Below the pieces are notes generated by a model. It ran no database searches and was not told the origin of the DNA. It saw nothing but the letters and a program-made list of their open reading frames with translations. From Bdellovibrionales bacterium (GTDB lineage: Bacteria > Bdellovibrionota > UBA1018), in assembly GCA_018266355.1 (NCBI GenBank), contig JAFEAP010000029.1, positions 647,414-711,413 of the forward strand: a stretch of 64,000 nucleotides of DNA, read 5' to 3'. A program made the position numbers and the translations under genes. Below are positions 55,228 to 63,976 of this stretch, piece after piece (position 1 is the stretch's first letter; each line of letters begins with the position of its first letter).

Positions 55228-56651
55228 CGGAACGGATTTTTTTCCAGATCCCGTTTTACGCCGTAACTCAGACGATCCAACTCGGGCTTCCCGTCTTGAT
55301 CGTCCCGTTGCTCATTCGGACCTTGAGCCCTGAGAATTACGGGATCTACGAAGTCGGGTGCGTGTGGGCCCTGCTCGCGAACAGCGCGCTGTCCCTCGAG
55401 ATCGCCCAAGGTCTCCAACGCCTCCACCCGGAGGTTTCGAAGGAAGAGCGCGGGAAGCTGCTCGCTTCGGCCGTCGGTTATCTCGTCGGGGTCTACGGAC
55501 TTTTTTTCCTCACCTCTCCGCTCTGGGCGCGGTGGATGGGGGAGTGGGCACCGTACGTCGCGCCGTTCCTGCTCTTCGGGCTCGCGAACGGCCTCTTCGT
55601 CGTGATCGCGGTCTTCGGGCGCCTCGAAGCTTCGGCGGTGCGCTTCGCCGTTTCGGTCGGCACCTACGCCGTGATCTACCTCGGCGCCCACGCGGCGATG
55701 TTCGCCTTCGTTCACCGAGGCGGAACGCTTACCGTCCAGAACGTCCTGATGGTCCAGAGCGCGGCGCTCGCCGCCGGATGTTTGCTCGTCGGCGGATCGG
55801 TCGCGGGCCAAGCGAAACGAATCCTCCGGGGCCGGCGTCACGCGCTCGCCGAAATGCTTCGTTATTCCCTTCCGCTGAGTCTTTCGATGATTCCCGTCTA
55901 CCTGCTCGGCGCCTCGGAGATCTCGTTCGTGAAGGCGGGAGCGGGCGTGGCGAACACGGGCGTCTATTCCGCCGCGATGAAGATCGCGGTCGTGGTGAAT
56001 CTCTTCGCGTCCGCGACCCAGGCCGCGATCATTCCGGGGATCTTCGGTCGTCGCGCGCCCGACGAATCCGCGGTCGACGATCCGGCCCATCCCTTCCTGC
56101 GCTCGGGGTTGGCCGCTTTCGAGCTCTACGCGGTTCCGTTCTTGATCCTCGTCCTGCTCGGCGGTAGGGAGATCCTCACTCTCGTGATCCCGAACCTCGA
56201 AGAGTCGCTCATCCCCGTTTTCGGAGTGCTCGCGCTCGCACTCTTCGTCGGGAAACTCATCGTGTTTTTCCCGGGAATCGAGATTCGGAAGAAGACGTCG
56301 GTAATCCTTTCGCTCCAATGCGCGCTCCTCGCCGTCGGGTGGACCGGATATTATTTCGCCGCGAAAAGCGGGACGCTTCTCTATTTCGCCTATGTCACGC
56401 TCGCCGTCGGGGTGCTTCGGCTTGTCGGTTACGCGGTTCTCAGCCGTCGCTATATCGGCAGCCCTTTCGGGGTGGGCGACGGGCTCCCGGTCGTGGTCGT
56501 GCTCGGGGCGCTCTTCGGGTTCGTGACCTTCTCGTCGGCGGAAGGTCTGAGATCGATCGGTGCGCGGGTCGCGGTCGGAGCGGCGATGCTCGTCCTTTAC
56601 GCGCTCTCGGTCCGCCTCAGCGGTCGGAAGCTTCCGGAAATTTTCGGCTGA
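55224..56651 (+). CDS. Polysaccharide flippase (Wzx-like)
   Basis: A 475-residue membrane protein with about twelve to fourteen hydrophobic segments, of the MOP/MATE-like Wzx group that moves lipid-linked repeat units across the inner membrane. The start IFFQIPFYAVTQTIQLGLPVLIVPLLIRTLSPENYGIYEV is the common first-helix pattern (LSPxxYGxY). TTG 55224 overlaps the stop of the acetyltransferase gene (TTGA), and no better start is in frame. The downstream end overlaps the convergent glycosyltransferase gene by 35 bases. A Wzy polymerase was not identified in the window. Confidence 0.85.
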   Translation: MTERIFFQIPFYAVTQTIQLGLPVLIVPLLIRTLSPENYGIYEVGCVWALLANSALSLEIAQGLQRLHPEVSKEERGKLLASAVGYLVGVYGLFFLTSPLWARWMGEWAPYVAPFLLFGLANGLFVVIAVFGRLEASAVRFAVSVGTYAVIYLGAHAAMFAFVHRGGTLTVQNVLMVQSAALAAGCLLVGGSVAGQAKRILRGRRHALAEMLRYSLPLSLSMIPVYLLGASEISFVKAGAGVANTGVYSAAMKIAVVVNLFASATQAAIIPGIFGRRAPDESAVDDPAHPFLRSGLAAFELYAVPFLILVLLGGREILTLVIPNLEESLIPVFGVLALALFVGKLIVFFPGIEIRKKTSVILSLQCALLAVGWTGYYFAAKSGTLLYFAYVTLAVGVLRLVGYAVLSRRYIGSPFGVGDGLPVVVVLGALFGFVTFSSAEGLRSIGARVAVGAAMLVLYALSVRLSGRKLPEIFG

Positions 56652-57936
56652 GCGCGACGAGTTCCGATTCGAGGTGCGGGTGGTGGCCCATCCACATCGC
56701 CCACGCGCCGAGTCCTCGGAGTAGGAGCCGGAGATTCCGCGAAGCCTCGGCTTCGGAGAGGCCGCATCCCCTGACGTAAGTCATCCGTTTCGGGTCGACG
56801 ATCCAATTCCGGTCGAACGCGCCGGCGAAGACGGAGAGGAACTTCCGCGCGACGACGGAGTCGGCCCAGTGCCGCGCGACGTAGGCTCGGGCGGCCTCGC
56901 CTTTTCGCGCGCGACTCTCCGGTTCGCGAAGGATCGCGAAGAGCGTCTCCTTCAAGGTCTCGGGCGCGCAGAAGAAGCTCGGAGGAATCGCTTCGGCCGG
57001 TAAATCCTTTCCGATCTCCGTCGCGTAATACCCGCCGACGAGCGCGGGTCGGCCGCGAGCGGCGGCTTCCGTCGCGAACTTCGAGAGCGGCGTATCCGAG
57101 TAAACCTCGTCGATGACGAGATCGCAGTCCCGAAGGGCCCTTAGGACCTCGTGGTTCGGCTGGTTTTCGATCCGGACGAAACGGACGTCGAACCCCTCCG
57201 CGCGCGCTTCTTCGACGAGGCGCTCGATCTCCGCCGACCGTTTGGGGAGCGCCTTGGACGGGGCGTGAAGGATCGTGACGGGACGCTTTCCCGCGCTCGA
57301 AGGTTCGTCCCGCGGAATCTCGATCGGGAGTCCGACGCGGAAAAGGTTTACGAACGGTCGGGCGTGAAAGAGCGCCTGCGGCGGTGTGTTCAGTGTGGCC
57401 GTGGCGAACGTTTCGACGAAACGGACGTTCGCCTTCTGCACAAGTGCGAGCGCGCTCGACGCGAAGACCCGGCGCCGGGAGGCGAGGGGGCCAGTGACGT
57501 ATCCGTTCAGGTAGGCCGGTCGCGAATCGGAACCCAAGTAGACGTGGATCACTTTCTTTCCGCAAAGCCGCATCAGCGGCAATTCGAGGAAGTAGAAGAA
57601 ATTCGATCCCGAGAGGAGCACGAACGCGTCGAACCGCGCGAGTGCGTAGGGCAGGAGGAGTAGGCCGATCGCGGGTTGGAGGACGGACATCCACGCGAAG
57701 CGGAGCGCGAAGTTTCCGTTAAAGAGCCGTCCGATCGACCCGATGCCGGAGCTCAACGTCCGGACGAAGGCCGAGCCGCCCGACCGGGAGTAATCGAAAC
57801 GGGATCCCCCGAGGTCGAGGAATTCGGCGGGTTGCCCGATTTCGTCGAATCCGCGCTTGAGCGCGCTCCCGTACCCGGCGATGTCGCGCAGGCCGATGAG
57901 GATCCGCTTCGGTTTTGGGGATTCGGAAGTCGTCAT
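56617..57936 (-). CDS. GT-B type glycosyltransferase
   Basis: A 439-residue soluble or membrane-associated protein. The N-terminal part starts KRILIGLRDIAGYGSALKRGF, and hydrophobic stretches follow (ALRFAWMSVLQPAIGLLLLPYAL). The C-terminal part carries a nucleotide-sugar domain pattern: VTILHAPSKALPKRSAEIERLVEE, DLVIDEVYSDTPLSKFATEAAARGRPALVGGYYATEIG, as in GT4 enzymes. The sugar it transfers is unknown. It is alone on its strand, ending inside the flippase gene. Confidence 0.72.
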   Translation of the reverse strand: MTTSESPKPKRILIGLRDIAGYGSALKRGFDEIGQPAEFLDLGGSRFDYSRSGGSAFVRTLSSGIGSIGRLFNGNFALRFAWMSVLQPAIGLLLLPYALARFDAFVLLSGSNFFYFLELPLMRLCGKKVIHVYLGSDSRPAYLNGYVTGPLASRRRVFASSALALVQKANVRFVETFATATLNTPPQALFHARPFVNLFRVGLPIEIPRDEPSSAGKRPVTILHAPSKALPKRSAEIERLVEEARAEGFDVRFVRIENQPNHEVLRALRDCDLVIDEVYSDTPLSKFATEAAARGRPALVGGYYATEIGKDLPAEAIPPSFFCAPETLKETLFAILREPESRARKGEAARAYVARHWADSVVARKFLSVFAGAFDRNWIVDPKRMTYVRGCGLSEAEASRNLRLLLRGLGAWAMWMGHHPHLESELVALSRKFPEASDR

Positions 57937-58025
57937 AGGGTCGATCGCGGGAGGGAAGCCGGGTCTAGAAATTCGGATACGTGTCCTAGTTTAGTGCGTG
58001 GTCTGGGCTTGCGTCCACCGCCGGA

Positions 58026-59000
58026 ATGATGGGAAATGAACGCATGTACCGTGACCGCCGCGTAGCGCTCGTCATCCCCGCCTATAACGAAGAGCGATTG
58101 ATCGGAAAAACGTTGGCCGCGGTCCCTCCGCTTTTCGATCGCGTCTACGTCGTTGACGACTGCAGCCCGGACGGCCAGAACGCGGTGATCGAACGGAGCG
58201 CCCAGTCCGATTCGCGGGTCCGGCTGCTGAAGCACAAGGAAAACCAGGGTCCCGGCGGGGCGATCATCACGGGATACCTCGAATCCGCCCGCGAGGGGTT
58301 CGACTACACCGTCGTGATCGGCGGGGATCACCAGATGGACCTCGCTCAGGTCGGCCGCTTCCTCGATCCTTTGGTCGACGGGAGGTGCGACTATACGAAG
58401 GGGAACCGATTCCTCCTGAAGGAACTCGCCGAAACCATGCGGCGGATGCCGCGGATCCGACTCTTCGGGAACTGGGTGATCACCCTGCTCACGAAGATCT
58501 CGTCGGGTTATTTTAAGGTCATGGACGTCGTCGACGGCTATACGGCGATCACGCGGGACGCGATCGAGACGATCAATTGGGACATCGCCTGGCGCGGCTA
58601 CGGATATCCGATGGACTTCCTCGTCCGGCTGAACGCCTACGGATTTCGCGTGGTGGACGTCGCGCGCACCGCGATCTATACGCCCGGAGAACGCCAGTCG
58701 CAGATCAAGGGATTCCGGTACGCGCTTCGCGTTTCGCCGATGCTCATCCGCGATTTTTTTTGGCGGCTTCGGTTCAAGTACATGTACCGGGACTTTCACC
58801 CGCTCGTTTTTTTCTACCTCATGGGTATCCCGCTCGTCGCGATCGGATTCGGAACGGGCGGCTACCTGATTTGGGACAAGCTTTTCTCGGACGGCGTCGC
58901 CGTCACGGGCCCGAAAGCGATTCTGGTGGCGCTGACGATGCTGACGGGATTTCAGTTCCTGCTTTTCGCGATGCTTTTCGACATGCAAGAAAATGACTGA
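58026..59000 (+). CDS. GT2 glycosyltransferase, dolichyl-phosphate-sugar synthase type
   Basis: A 324-residue GT-A enzyme. Residues 13-30 read VALVIPAYNEERLIGKTL. DDCSPDG and the metal-binding GGDHQMD follow, with an acceptor region KGNRFLLKE. Two hydrophobic helices lie at the C-terminus (FFYLMGIPLVAIGFGTGGYLIW and ALTMLTGFQFLLFAMLF). This layout matches enzymes that put a sugar on polyprenyl phosphate. Its last 98 bases overlap the convergent GT-C gene, a likely user of such a donor. Start ATG 58026; ATG 58044 is possible. Confidence 0.85.
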   Translation: MMGNERMYRDRRVALVIPAYNEERLIGKTLAAVPPLFDRVYVVDDCSPDGQNAVIERSAQSDSRVRLLKHKENQGPGGAIITGYLESAREGFDYTVVIGGDHQMDLAQVGRFLDPLVDGRCDYTKGNRFLLKELAETMRRMPRIRLFGNWVITLLTKISSGYFKVMDVVDGYTAITRDAIETINWDIAWRGYGYPMDFLVRLNAYGFRVVDVARTAIYTPGERQSQIKGFRYALRVSPMLIRDFFWRLRFKYMYRDFHPLVFFYLMGIPLVAIGFGTGGYLIWDKLFSDGVAVTGPKAILVALTMLTGFQFLLFAMLFDMQEND

Positions 59001-60423
59001 GGTTCCGTCGCGCGAAGACGACGATGTAAAAGAGCGACGCGAGGGCGGAGATCGCGAGGACGAGTTGGTCGGTACCCCTTACCGATGGGTTGTCCGGAAG
59101 ATCGACCCAGATCATCCAGAGTTGGCGGAGCGGAAAATCCCGATTGAACCATCCGGCGTAGAGGTTCGGATCGAAAACGTGCTTTAGCGCTTCGACCTGG
59201 AAATGGGAAAGGCCGCCGAAGACCAACGTGCCCGGGGGGGCGTTCGGCACCTGGACCATCACGGGGGTGAGTTCCGTGATCGAACGGTAGGCGATATTCA
59301 GGTAGGTCATCCATCCGGCGCCGACGACGCTCAGCCCGACGAATACTTTCTGAAAGCGGGGTCCGTGCAGGGCGACGACTTCCTTCCAAATGACCCAGGC
59401 CGCGGCGAAAGAGCCGAGGAGGTAGCGGTAACCGAAGTCACCTCCATTCCCGCCCCAAGACGTCGCGACGTAACCCTCGATGAAGAGCCAGACGAGCGCT
59501 CCCCGCGCGAAGTTCGAGAGGCGGCGGAAATGCGCGAGACCGAAAACGAAAGATAGGGTCCACCACGGCGTCATCCAAAACACGCCCCAGCGGTCGTGGA
59601 AGAGGAAAAAGTTCAGCTTGGCCATCGAGACGCTCAAAAAGAGGTTCGAGAGGGTCGTCGGACCGTACCCTTTCACGAACGCCGTCCACCCGATGAACAC
59701 GGTGACAGAGAGAAGGAGAGCGGCGACCGCGAAAACGGCGATCTTTCGGTGGAAGAGGCGGGCGGCTCCTTCCCGCCACGTCGAGCGCTCGTCCCAGGCT
59801 TTTCCGAGGAGCATGAGAATGGCGGGAACGTCGTTAAATCGAGTGAGGGAGAGGAGGAGGACGGCCAAGCCAGCGAGGAAGAACTTTCTCCGTTCCAAAA
59901 GGAGGACCGTGACGAACGCGACCAGAATCTGCGCGGTATGGGGCATGATCGCCCAGGTTCCGGCGTAATAGAGGATCGGCGAATTCAGGATCACCGCGAG
60001 CGTCAAGAGCCAAGGGCTCGTCGGGATTTTCGAGACCGGGGTTTCGAGGAATCGGCTCACGCACAGGTAGAGGACGTAGGTCGCCGCTCCGAAGAGGCAG
60101 AAGGAGTAGAGGCCGAGGATCGGTTGGAGCCAGTGAAAGAGCCAAAGCTGGGAGAGCGAGCTGAGCGCGAGGGCGAAACCTCCCGCGGGCAACCAGAGAA
60201 AGGGCGCCCCGGGCGCGAAGTAATTGATCCTTCCGGAACAAAACCCCTCGCTCGACTGAAAGAGGAGCTTATAGAGGATCGCGACGTAGCATCCTTCGTC
60301 GTTTTGGAGCGCGACGTTGAATGCGAACCAAGGTGCGAAGAAGAGGTGGTAGATCACGCAGACCGCGAACGCGCACTGAGCGACGCTCGAGCGATACCAC
60401 GGATGCTTCGGGTTCGAATCCAT
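58903..60423 (-). CDS. Polytopic GT-C-like membrane glycosyltransferase, paralog 2
   Basis: A 506-residue membrane protein with about eleven hydrophobic segments. The first loop has QNDEGCYVAILYKLL with the acidic pair (about residues 42-43), then INYFAPGAPFLWLPAGG, LTRFNDVPAILMLLG and WGGNGGDFGYRYLLGSFAAA, all shared with the gene at 34805-36211. The C-terminus is a hydrophilic Ser/Pro tail encoded within the overlap with the GT2 gene. It lies downstream of pilA behind a strong terminator. It may glycosylate a lipid-linked glycan or pilin in the periplasm; both are inference. Confidence 0.82.
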   Translation of the reverse strand: MDSNPKHPWYRSSVAQCAFAVCVIYHLFFAPWFAFNVALQNDEGCYVAILYKLLFQSSEGFCSGRINYFAPGAPFLWLPAGGFALALSSLSQLWLFHWLQPILGLYSFCLFGAATYVLYLCVSRFLETPVSKIPTSPWLLTLAVILNSPILYYAGTWAIMPHTAQILVAFVTVLLLERRKFFLAGLAVLLLSLTRFNDVPAILMLLGKAWDERSTWREGAARLFHRKIAVFAVAALLLSVTVFIGWTAFVKGYGPTTLSNLFLSVSMAKLNFFLFHDRWGVFWMTPWWTLSFVFGLAHFRRLSNFARGALVWLFIEGYVATSWGGNGGDFGYRYLLGSFAAAWVIWKEVVALHGPRFQKVFVGLSVVGAGWMTYLNIAYRSITELTPVMVQVPNAPPGTLVFGGLSHFQVEALKHVFDPNLYAGWFNRDFPLRQLWMIWVDLPDNPSVRGTDQLVLAISALASLFYIVVFARRNLSHFLACRKASRKAGTEIPSASSAPPESLSGP

Positions 60424-60451
60424 GGCGTTAGCCTACCGGAGTCGTTCGAAA

Positions 60452-60487
60452 AAATAAAAAAAAGCCGGCCGATTGCTCGGCCGGCTT
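60452..60487 (-). terminator. Strong terminator of pilA
   Basis: AAGCCGGCCGA-TTGC-TCGGCCGGCTT is a perfect 11-bp stem with 4-base loop. On the reverse strand it is followed by about nine T residues, an A and more T, a textbook Rho-independent terminator for the pilA message. Confidence 0.94.
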
Positions 60488-60516
60488 CTTATTAGATTTC
60501 GAAGACGAGACTCGAA

Positions 60517-61143
60517 TTAGATCCCGTTCGAGATGTTCGAAAGGACCTTGGCGTCTGACATCGTCCACTGGTCGTTCGTGGCGTTCTGGGAAATGCTGCC
60601 CACGGCGCCGGCGACGAAGGCACCCGCGTTCAGCGCGGTCGAGCCGTTCGAGGCGATCGTGACGGCCGTCGAGTTGAGCACGCGCATGGTGGCGGCGTAG
60701 TTGCCGTCCGCCGCGCCGACCGTCGCACCGTACGCCTGATTGGCGGTTACGCAGGTCGAGGCACCCGTGGTGGTCCCGATCCCGATCACGAACAAGTCGT
60801 TACAAGCGACGTTACCGGAGACTCCCGGAGCGTTACAGGCGGCGGCACCCGCCGAAGCGTTGGCGATGCCGACGGCGTAGTAGCGCTTGATCCCGTCCGG
60901 CGCGTAGCCCGATTGCTTCAGGCATCCGGAGAAGGAACCGTTTTCGCCCTTAACCGAAGCTTCGGCGGTGTAGATCGAAGCGAGCGCGATCTGCGCTTCT
61001 TTCTGACGGGCTTTCGCTTGGTACTTTTGGAAGTTCGGAATCGCGATGGCCGCGAGAATACCGATGATGGCCACGACGATCATGAGTTCGACCAGCGTGA
61101 ACCCTTTCTCGGTCATACGTACTGCTTTTGGAAATTTGATCAT
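60517..61143 (-). CDS. pilA: Type IV major pilin PilA
   Basis: Pilin subunit of 208 residues. A short basic leader [14 protein letters not shown] ends at the prepilin peptidase site, with cleavage before [22 protein letters not shown] (Glu at +5). After the first helix comes [23 protein letters not shown], then a globular head with IGYAPDG-like [15 protein letters not shown] as in Bdellovibrio pilins. Five Cys may form disulfides. The head is Ala/Gly/Asn/Ser/Thr-rich. AGGAG is eight bases before the ATG. Monocistronic, with a long structured upstream region. It is 16 kb away from pilB-pilT-pilC. Confidence 0.96.
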   Translation of the reverse strand: MIKFPKAVRMTEKGFTLVELMIVVAIIGILAAIAIPNFQKYQAKARQKEAQIALASIYTAEASVKGENGSFSGCLKQSGYAPDGIKRYYAVGIANASAGAAACNAPGVSGNVACNDLFVIGIGTTTGASTCVTANQAYGATVGAADGNYAATMRVLNSTAVTIASNGSTALNAGAFVAGAVGSISQNATNDQWTMSDAKVLSNISNGI

Positions 61144-61181
61144 GAGTTAAGCTCCTGGGAGTGGTGATTCTACGACAAAGC

Positions 61182-61212
61182 ACGAGAACCACCTTTTTCG
61201 TGGATTTCTCGT
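61182..61212 (-). promoter_or_regulatory. Large hairpin upstream of pilA
   Basis: ACGAGAA-CCAC (61182-61192) pairs with GTGG and TTCTCGT (61200-61203, 61206-61212), an 11-bp stem broken by a 2-base bulge with a 7-base loop. It lies 38 bases before the pilA ATG, either in the leader RNA or as an operator. Confidence 0.5.
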
Positions 61213-61218
61213 AGTTTC

Positions 61219-61232
61219 ATCTCAGCTGAGAT
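61219..61232. promoter_or_regulatory. 14-bp perfect palindrome between pilA and the divergent gene
   Basis: ATCTCAGCTGAGAT is perfectly symmetric and lies in the AT-rich 169-base gap between divergent pilA and the TPR-like gene. Probable regulator site by symmetry and position only. A consensus sigma-54 site was sought and not found nearby. Confidence 0.4.
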
Positions 61233-61312
61233 ACACCTATGATGATAATCTCTTTTCAGTACTAAGGTAGTGTTAATTTTTGGAAATACGTAGTCCTAAC
61301 CATGGGCTAGAG

Positions 61313-62254
61313 ATGACACAGATCGGGAAATCAATACATTACCAGCTCGTCGCCTTAACAGTCTTAGGGACGATGATCGTCAGCGGGGTCGTCTTGAACG
61401 GCCAGCTCCGTGCGCTCACTCCGCCGCGGGCGATGGCCGTCGATATCGACGAATCGTCGTTCCACTGGCATCCCGACCTTTTTCGGATGCTGGCCTTCGG
61501 CCAAGTCCCGGCCGCCGTCGATTGGCTTTTGATCCAGTTTCTTTCGGACACGAACATCACGAAAACCCAAAACGACGCGGAAACCGCGGTCTATCGGGTT
61601 CTCGATTTGGCGACGGATCTCGATCCCGCGTTTTTTACCCTCTACACGATCGGCGGTAATTATCTGTCGATCATTCGGGGCGATCGCTATGGCGCGTTAA
61701 AGCTCGTCGAAAAGGGGGAGCGTTTTCGCCGCGAGGAGCTTCCGAAGTATCCCTCGTCGTTTCGGGAGGAGGTCTGGGAGAACCCATGGAGAGTTCCGAT
61801 GATCCTCGGCTATCTCCAGCTCCTCGAGTTCCAGAACATTCCTGCCGCCCGGGAGGCGTACCTCGAAATCACGAAAATCCCGCGCGTCCCGATCTACGTG
61901 CGCTGGCTCGCTCAAGGAATGCAAACGGCGCGAGGTCGGATTCGCGTCGCCCGGAATTCCGTCGAAATCATCGAGAAATGGTACCAGGACGATCCCGTCA
62001 TGCTCGCGCCCGTCGTCCGAATGCGAAAACTCCTCGACTTGGCGGCCGCTCTTTACGATTGGAACGCGGAATTCGCGAAACGGAAGAAGCGAGATTTCGC
62101 CGCGTTCCGTCGGGAGCGCGGAATTCCCGAGCGCGACGAATTCGGGGGCGAGATTCGGCTGGGCGCCGACGGACGCATCGATACCCCGACCGCCAAGGAA
62201 GCGGTTTTCGGGACCACGGTGGATCTTTTGGTGCGTTCGAAAGACAATAGGTAG
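61313..62254 (+). CDS. Membrane-anchored TPR-like protein, PilG-like position
   Basis: A 313-residue protein with an N-terminal hydrophobic anchor (YHYQLVALTVLGTMIVSGVVL-like, about residues 9-30) and a helical periplasmic or cytoplasmic part with TPR-like helices (VYRVLDLATDLDPAFFTLYTIGGNYLSII, GYLQLLEFQNIPAAREAYLEI). No enzyme motif. It is followed 16 bases later by an ABC ATPase and permease. In Myxococcus the pilG-pilH-pilI trio (accessory protein, ATPase, permease) lies near pilA and is needed for pilus formation, and this gene takes the pilG place. ATG 61313 is chosen over TTG 61280. Confidence 0.68.
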   Translation: MTQIGKSIHYQLVALTVLGTMIVSGVVLNGQLRALTPPRAMAVDIDESSFHWHPDLFRMLAFGQVPAAVDWLLIQFLSDTNITKTQNDAETAVYRVLDLATDLDPAFFTLYTIGGNYLSIIRGDRYGALKLVEKGERFRREELPKYPSSFREEVWENPWRVPMILGYLQLLEFQNIPAAREAYLEITKIPRVPIYVRWLAQGMQTARGRIRVARNSVEIIEKWYQDDPVMLAPVVRMRKLLDLAAALYDWNAEFAKRKKRDFAAFRRERGIPERDEFGGEIRLGADGRIDTPTAKEAVFGTTVDLLVRSKDNR

Positions 62255-62270
62255 AAGATTCGAGTCAGCG

Positions 62271-63167
62271 ATGCTTGAGATCAACGAAGTCTGCCAATCT
62301 TTCCGAACCGGTTTCTGGATGAAGAATGCGGAAGTGCTCGACCGGATCACGTTCACGGTACCGAAACGTTCGATTTTCGGTTTCCTCGGCCCGAACGGCG
62401 CGGGCAAGACGACGCTGATCCACCTTATCACGGGAATCAAACGCCCGGTCTCGGGCACGCTGAAGCTGAACGGGGTCGACACCCATCTGGCCGCGGCGAA
62501 ACGGATGATCGGTTACCTGCCGGAACGCCCGTATTTCTACGACCACCTCACCGGTGAGGCGCTGCTGACGTTCTTCGGGCGGTTGACCGGCATGACGGAG
62601 TCGGAGATCGCGACGCGCATCCCGGTCGTCCTCGAGGAAGTGGGGATGACCCATGCGCGGAAGCTCGTGCTCAAGAAATATTCGAAAGGAATGCTCCAAC
62701 GCATCGGCATCGCCCAAGCGATGATCCACAATCCCGAGTTCCTCGTTCTCGACGAGCCGATGAGCGGCCTTGATCCGGTCGGACGCAAGGAAATCCGCGA
62801 ACTGATCCTGCGCCTCGCTCGCGAAGGTCGGACGATCTTCTTCTCGTCTCACGTCATTCCGGACGTCGAATCGATCTGCGACTCGGTCGCGATGATCCGC
62901 AAAGGAAAACTGATCGGGTGCGGTTCGGTCGCCCAGTTTCTCGCCCGGGAGCGCAACCCGGTCGAGGTGGCCTTCGCCGGCCTGAGCGCCGAAGCGGCTC
63001 GCGGCTGCGCGAACTTCACCGAGTTTCGCGAGATGAGCGAAGGGTTCCGGGCGACCGTCGGCAGCGACCTCGACCTAGAGCCGGCGCTCCGGAAAATCCT
63101 CGACGCGAAAGGGAAGGTCCTTTGGGTGAATCCGATTCGGCCTTCTTTGGAGGACGCCTTCTCATGA
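62271..63167 (+). CDS. ABC transporter ATP-binding protein (PilH-like)
   Basis: A 298-residue ATPase: Walker [10 protein letters not shown] (about residues 41-49), Q-loop region [15 protein letters not shown], signature [12 protein letters not shown], Walker [14 protein letters not shown], and switch His in FFSSHVIPD. The C-terminal domain of about 80 residues resembles other ABC-2 type exporters. It overlaps the permease gene by ATGA. Likely exports or assembles an envelope component linked to the pilus, by analogy with Myxococcus PilH. Confidence 0.92.
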   Translation: MLEINEVCQSFRTGFWMKNAEVLDRITFTVPKRSIFGFLGPNGAGKTTLIHLITGIKRPVSGTLKLNGVDTHLAAAKRMIGYLPERPYFYDHLTGEALLTFFGRLTGMTESEIATRIPVVLEEVGMTHARKLVLKKYSKGMLQRIGIAQAMIHNPEFLVLDEPMSGLDPVGRKEIRELILRLAREGRTIFFSSHVIPDVESICDSVAMIRKGKLIGCGSVAQFLARERNPVEVAFAGLSAEAARGCANFTEFREMSEGFRATVGSDLDLEPALRKILDAKGKVLWVNPIRPSLEDAFS

Positions 63168-63949
63168 AGACCTTCCTCTCGTCGTTCCGCTCGCTTTTCG
63201 CGATCGCACGCGTGACTTTCGAGGAAATCATCCTCGACAAGATCCTCTACAACTTCCTGCTTTTCGCGTTCCTTTTGATCGGAGTGAGCTACCTCGCTTC
63301 GCAGCTGACCTTCGTCGGTCAGGAACGGGTGATCTTCGATCTCGGATTGAGCGCGATCAACCTCTCTTGCGGCGTGATCGCCGTCTTCCAAGGGGGGGCG
63401 ATGATCGCGCGTGAGTTCGAGCGGCGGACGGTCTTCGTCGTGCTCGCCCGCCCGATCTCGCGGCTCCAGTTCATCTTCGGGAAATTCTTCGGGCTCGCCG
63501 CCGTCTTGCTCGTGAACTGGGTGCTCCTCGCGGGGACCGAAATCCTTCTTTTCTTATCCCTCGGCGGGGAGATGAACGGGACTCGATTCGTGGCGATGGC
63601 GTTCCTCTGGGCCCAAGCCTGCTTCCTCGCCGCGTTCACGTTTTTCTTCGCGAGTTTCAGTACCGCCTCCGTTTCGATCATGCTCGTGATCGGGATCTAT
63701 CTCATCGGAAATAACGTCGAATCGCTTCGGCAAATTCTTTCGCGTCCGGATACCTCCGCGATCGCAAAATCGTTTCTGCCGCTCGTCGGTCTGATGCCGA
63801 ATCTCGGTCATTTCAATCTCGGCTTCATCGCCACTTACGGGCTCGAATTGCCGGCTGGCTACGTTTGGCGCGGGACCGCTTACGCGCTTTGCTGGATCGT
63901 GCCGCTCGTCTACGCCTCAGGGCGTATCCTCGACCGACGGGAAGGCTAG
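63164..63949 (+). CDS. ABC-2 type permease (PilI-like)
   Basis: A 261-residue membrane protein with six hydrophobic segments and the ABC-2 permease pattern: a membrane-proximal FRSLFAIARVTFEEIILDK start, IAREFERRTVFVVLARPISRLQFIFGKFFGL (cytoplasmic loop contacting the ATPase), and a final DRREG. The ATG overlaps the ATPase stop, with GGAGG twelve bases upstream. Partner of the preceding ATPase. Confidence 0.9.
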   Translation: MKTFLSSFRSLFAIARVTFEEIILDKILYNFLLFAFLLIGVSYLASQLTFVGQERVIFDLGLSAINLSCGVIAVFQGGAMIAREFERRTVFVVLARPISRLQFIFGKFFGLAAVLLVNWVLLAGTEILLFLSLGGEMNGTRFVAMAFLWAQACFLAAFTFFFASFSTASVSIMLVIGIYLIGNNVESLRQILSRPDTSAIAKSFLPLVGLMPNLGHFNLGFIATYGLELPAGYVWRGTAYALCWIVPLVYASGRILDRREG

Positions 63950-63976
63950 GCCGGTGGGGACGGAGGGGGCATTCGC

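Noticed and set aside
61144..61218. Sigma-54 promoter for pilA (GG-N10-GC at about 61179-61193 on the reverse strand)
   Set aside because: The GG and GC pairs have the right spacing, but most other consensus positions of TGGCAC-N5-TTGCA do not match and the site lies inside a hairpin stem.
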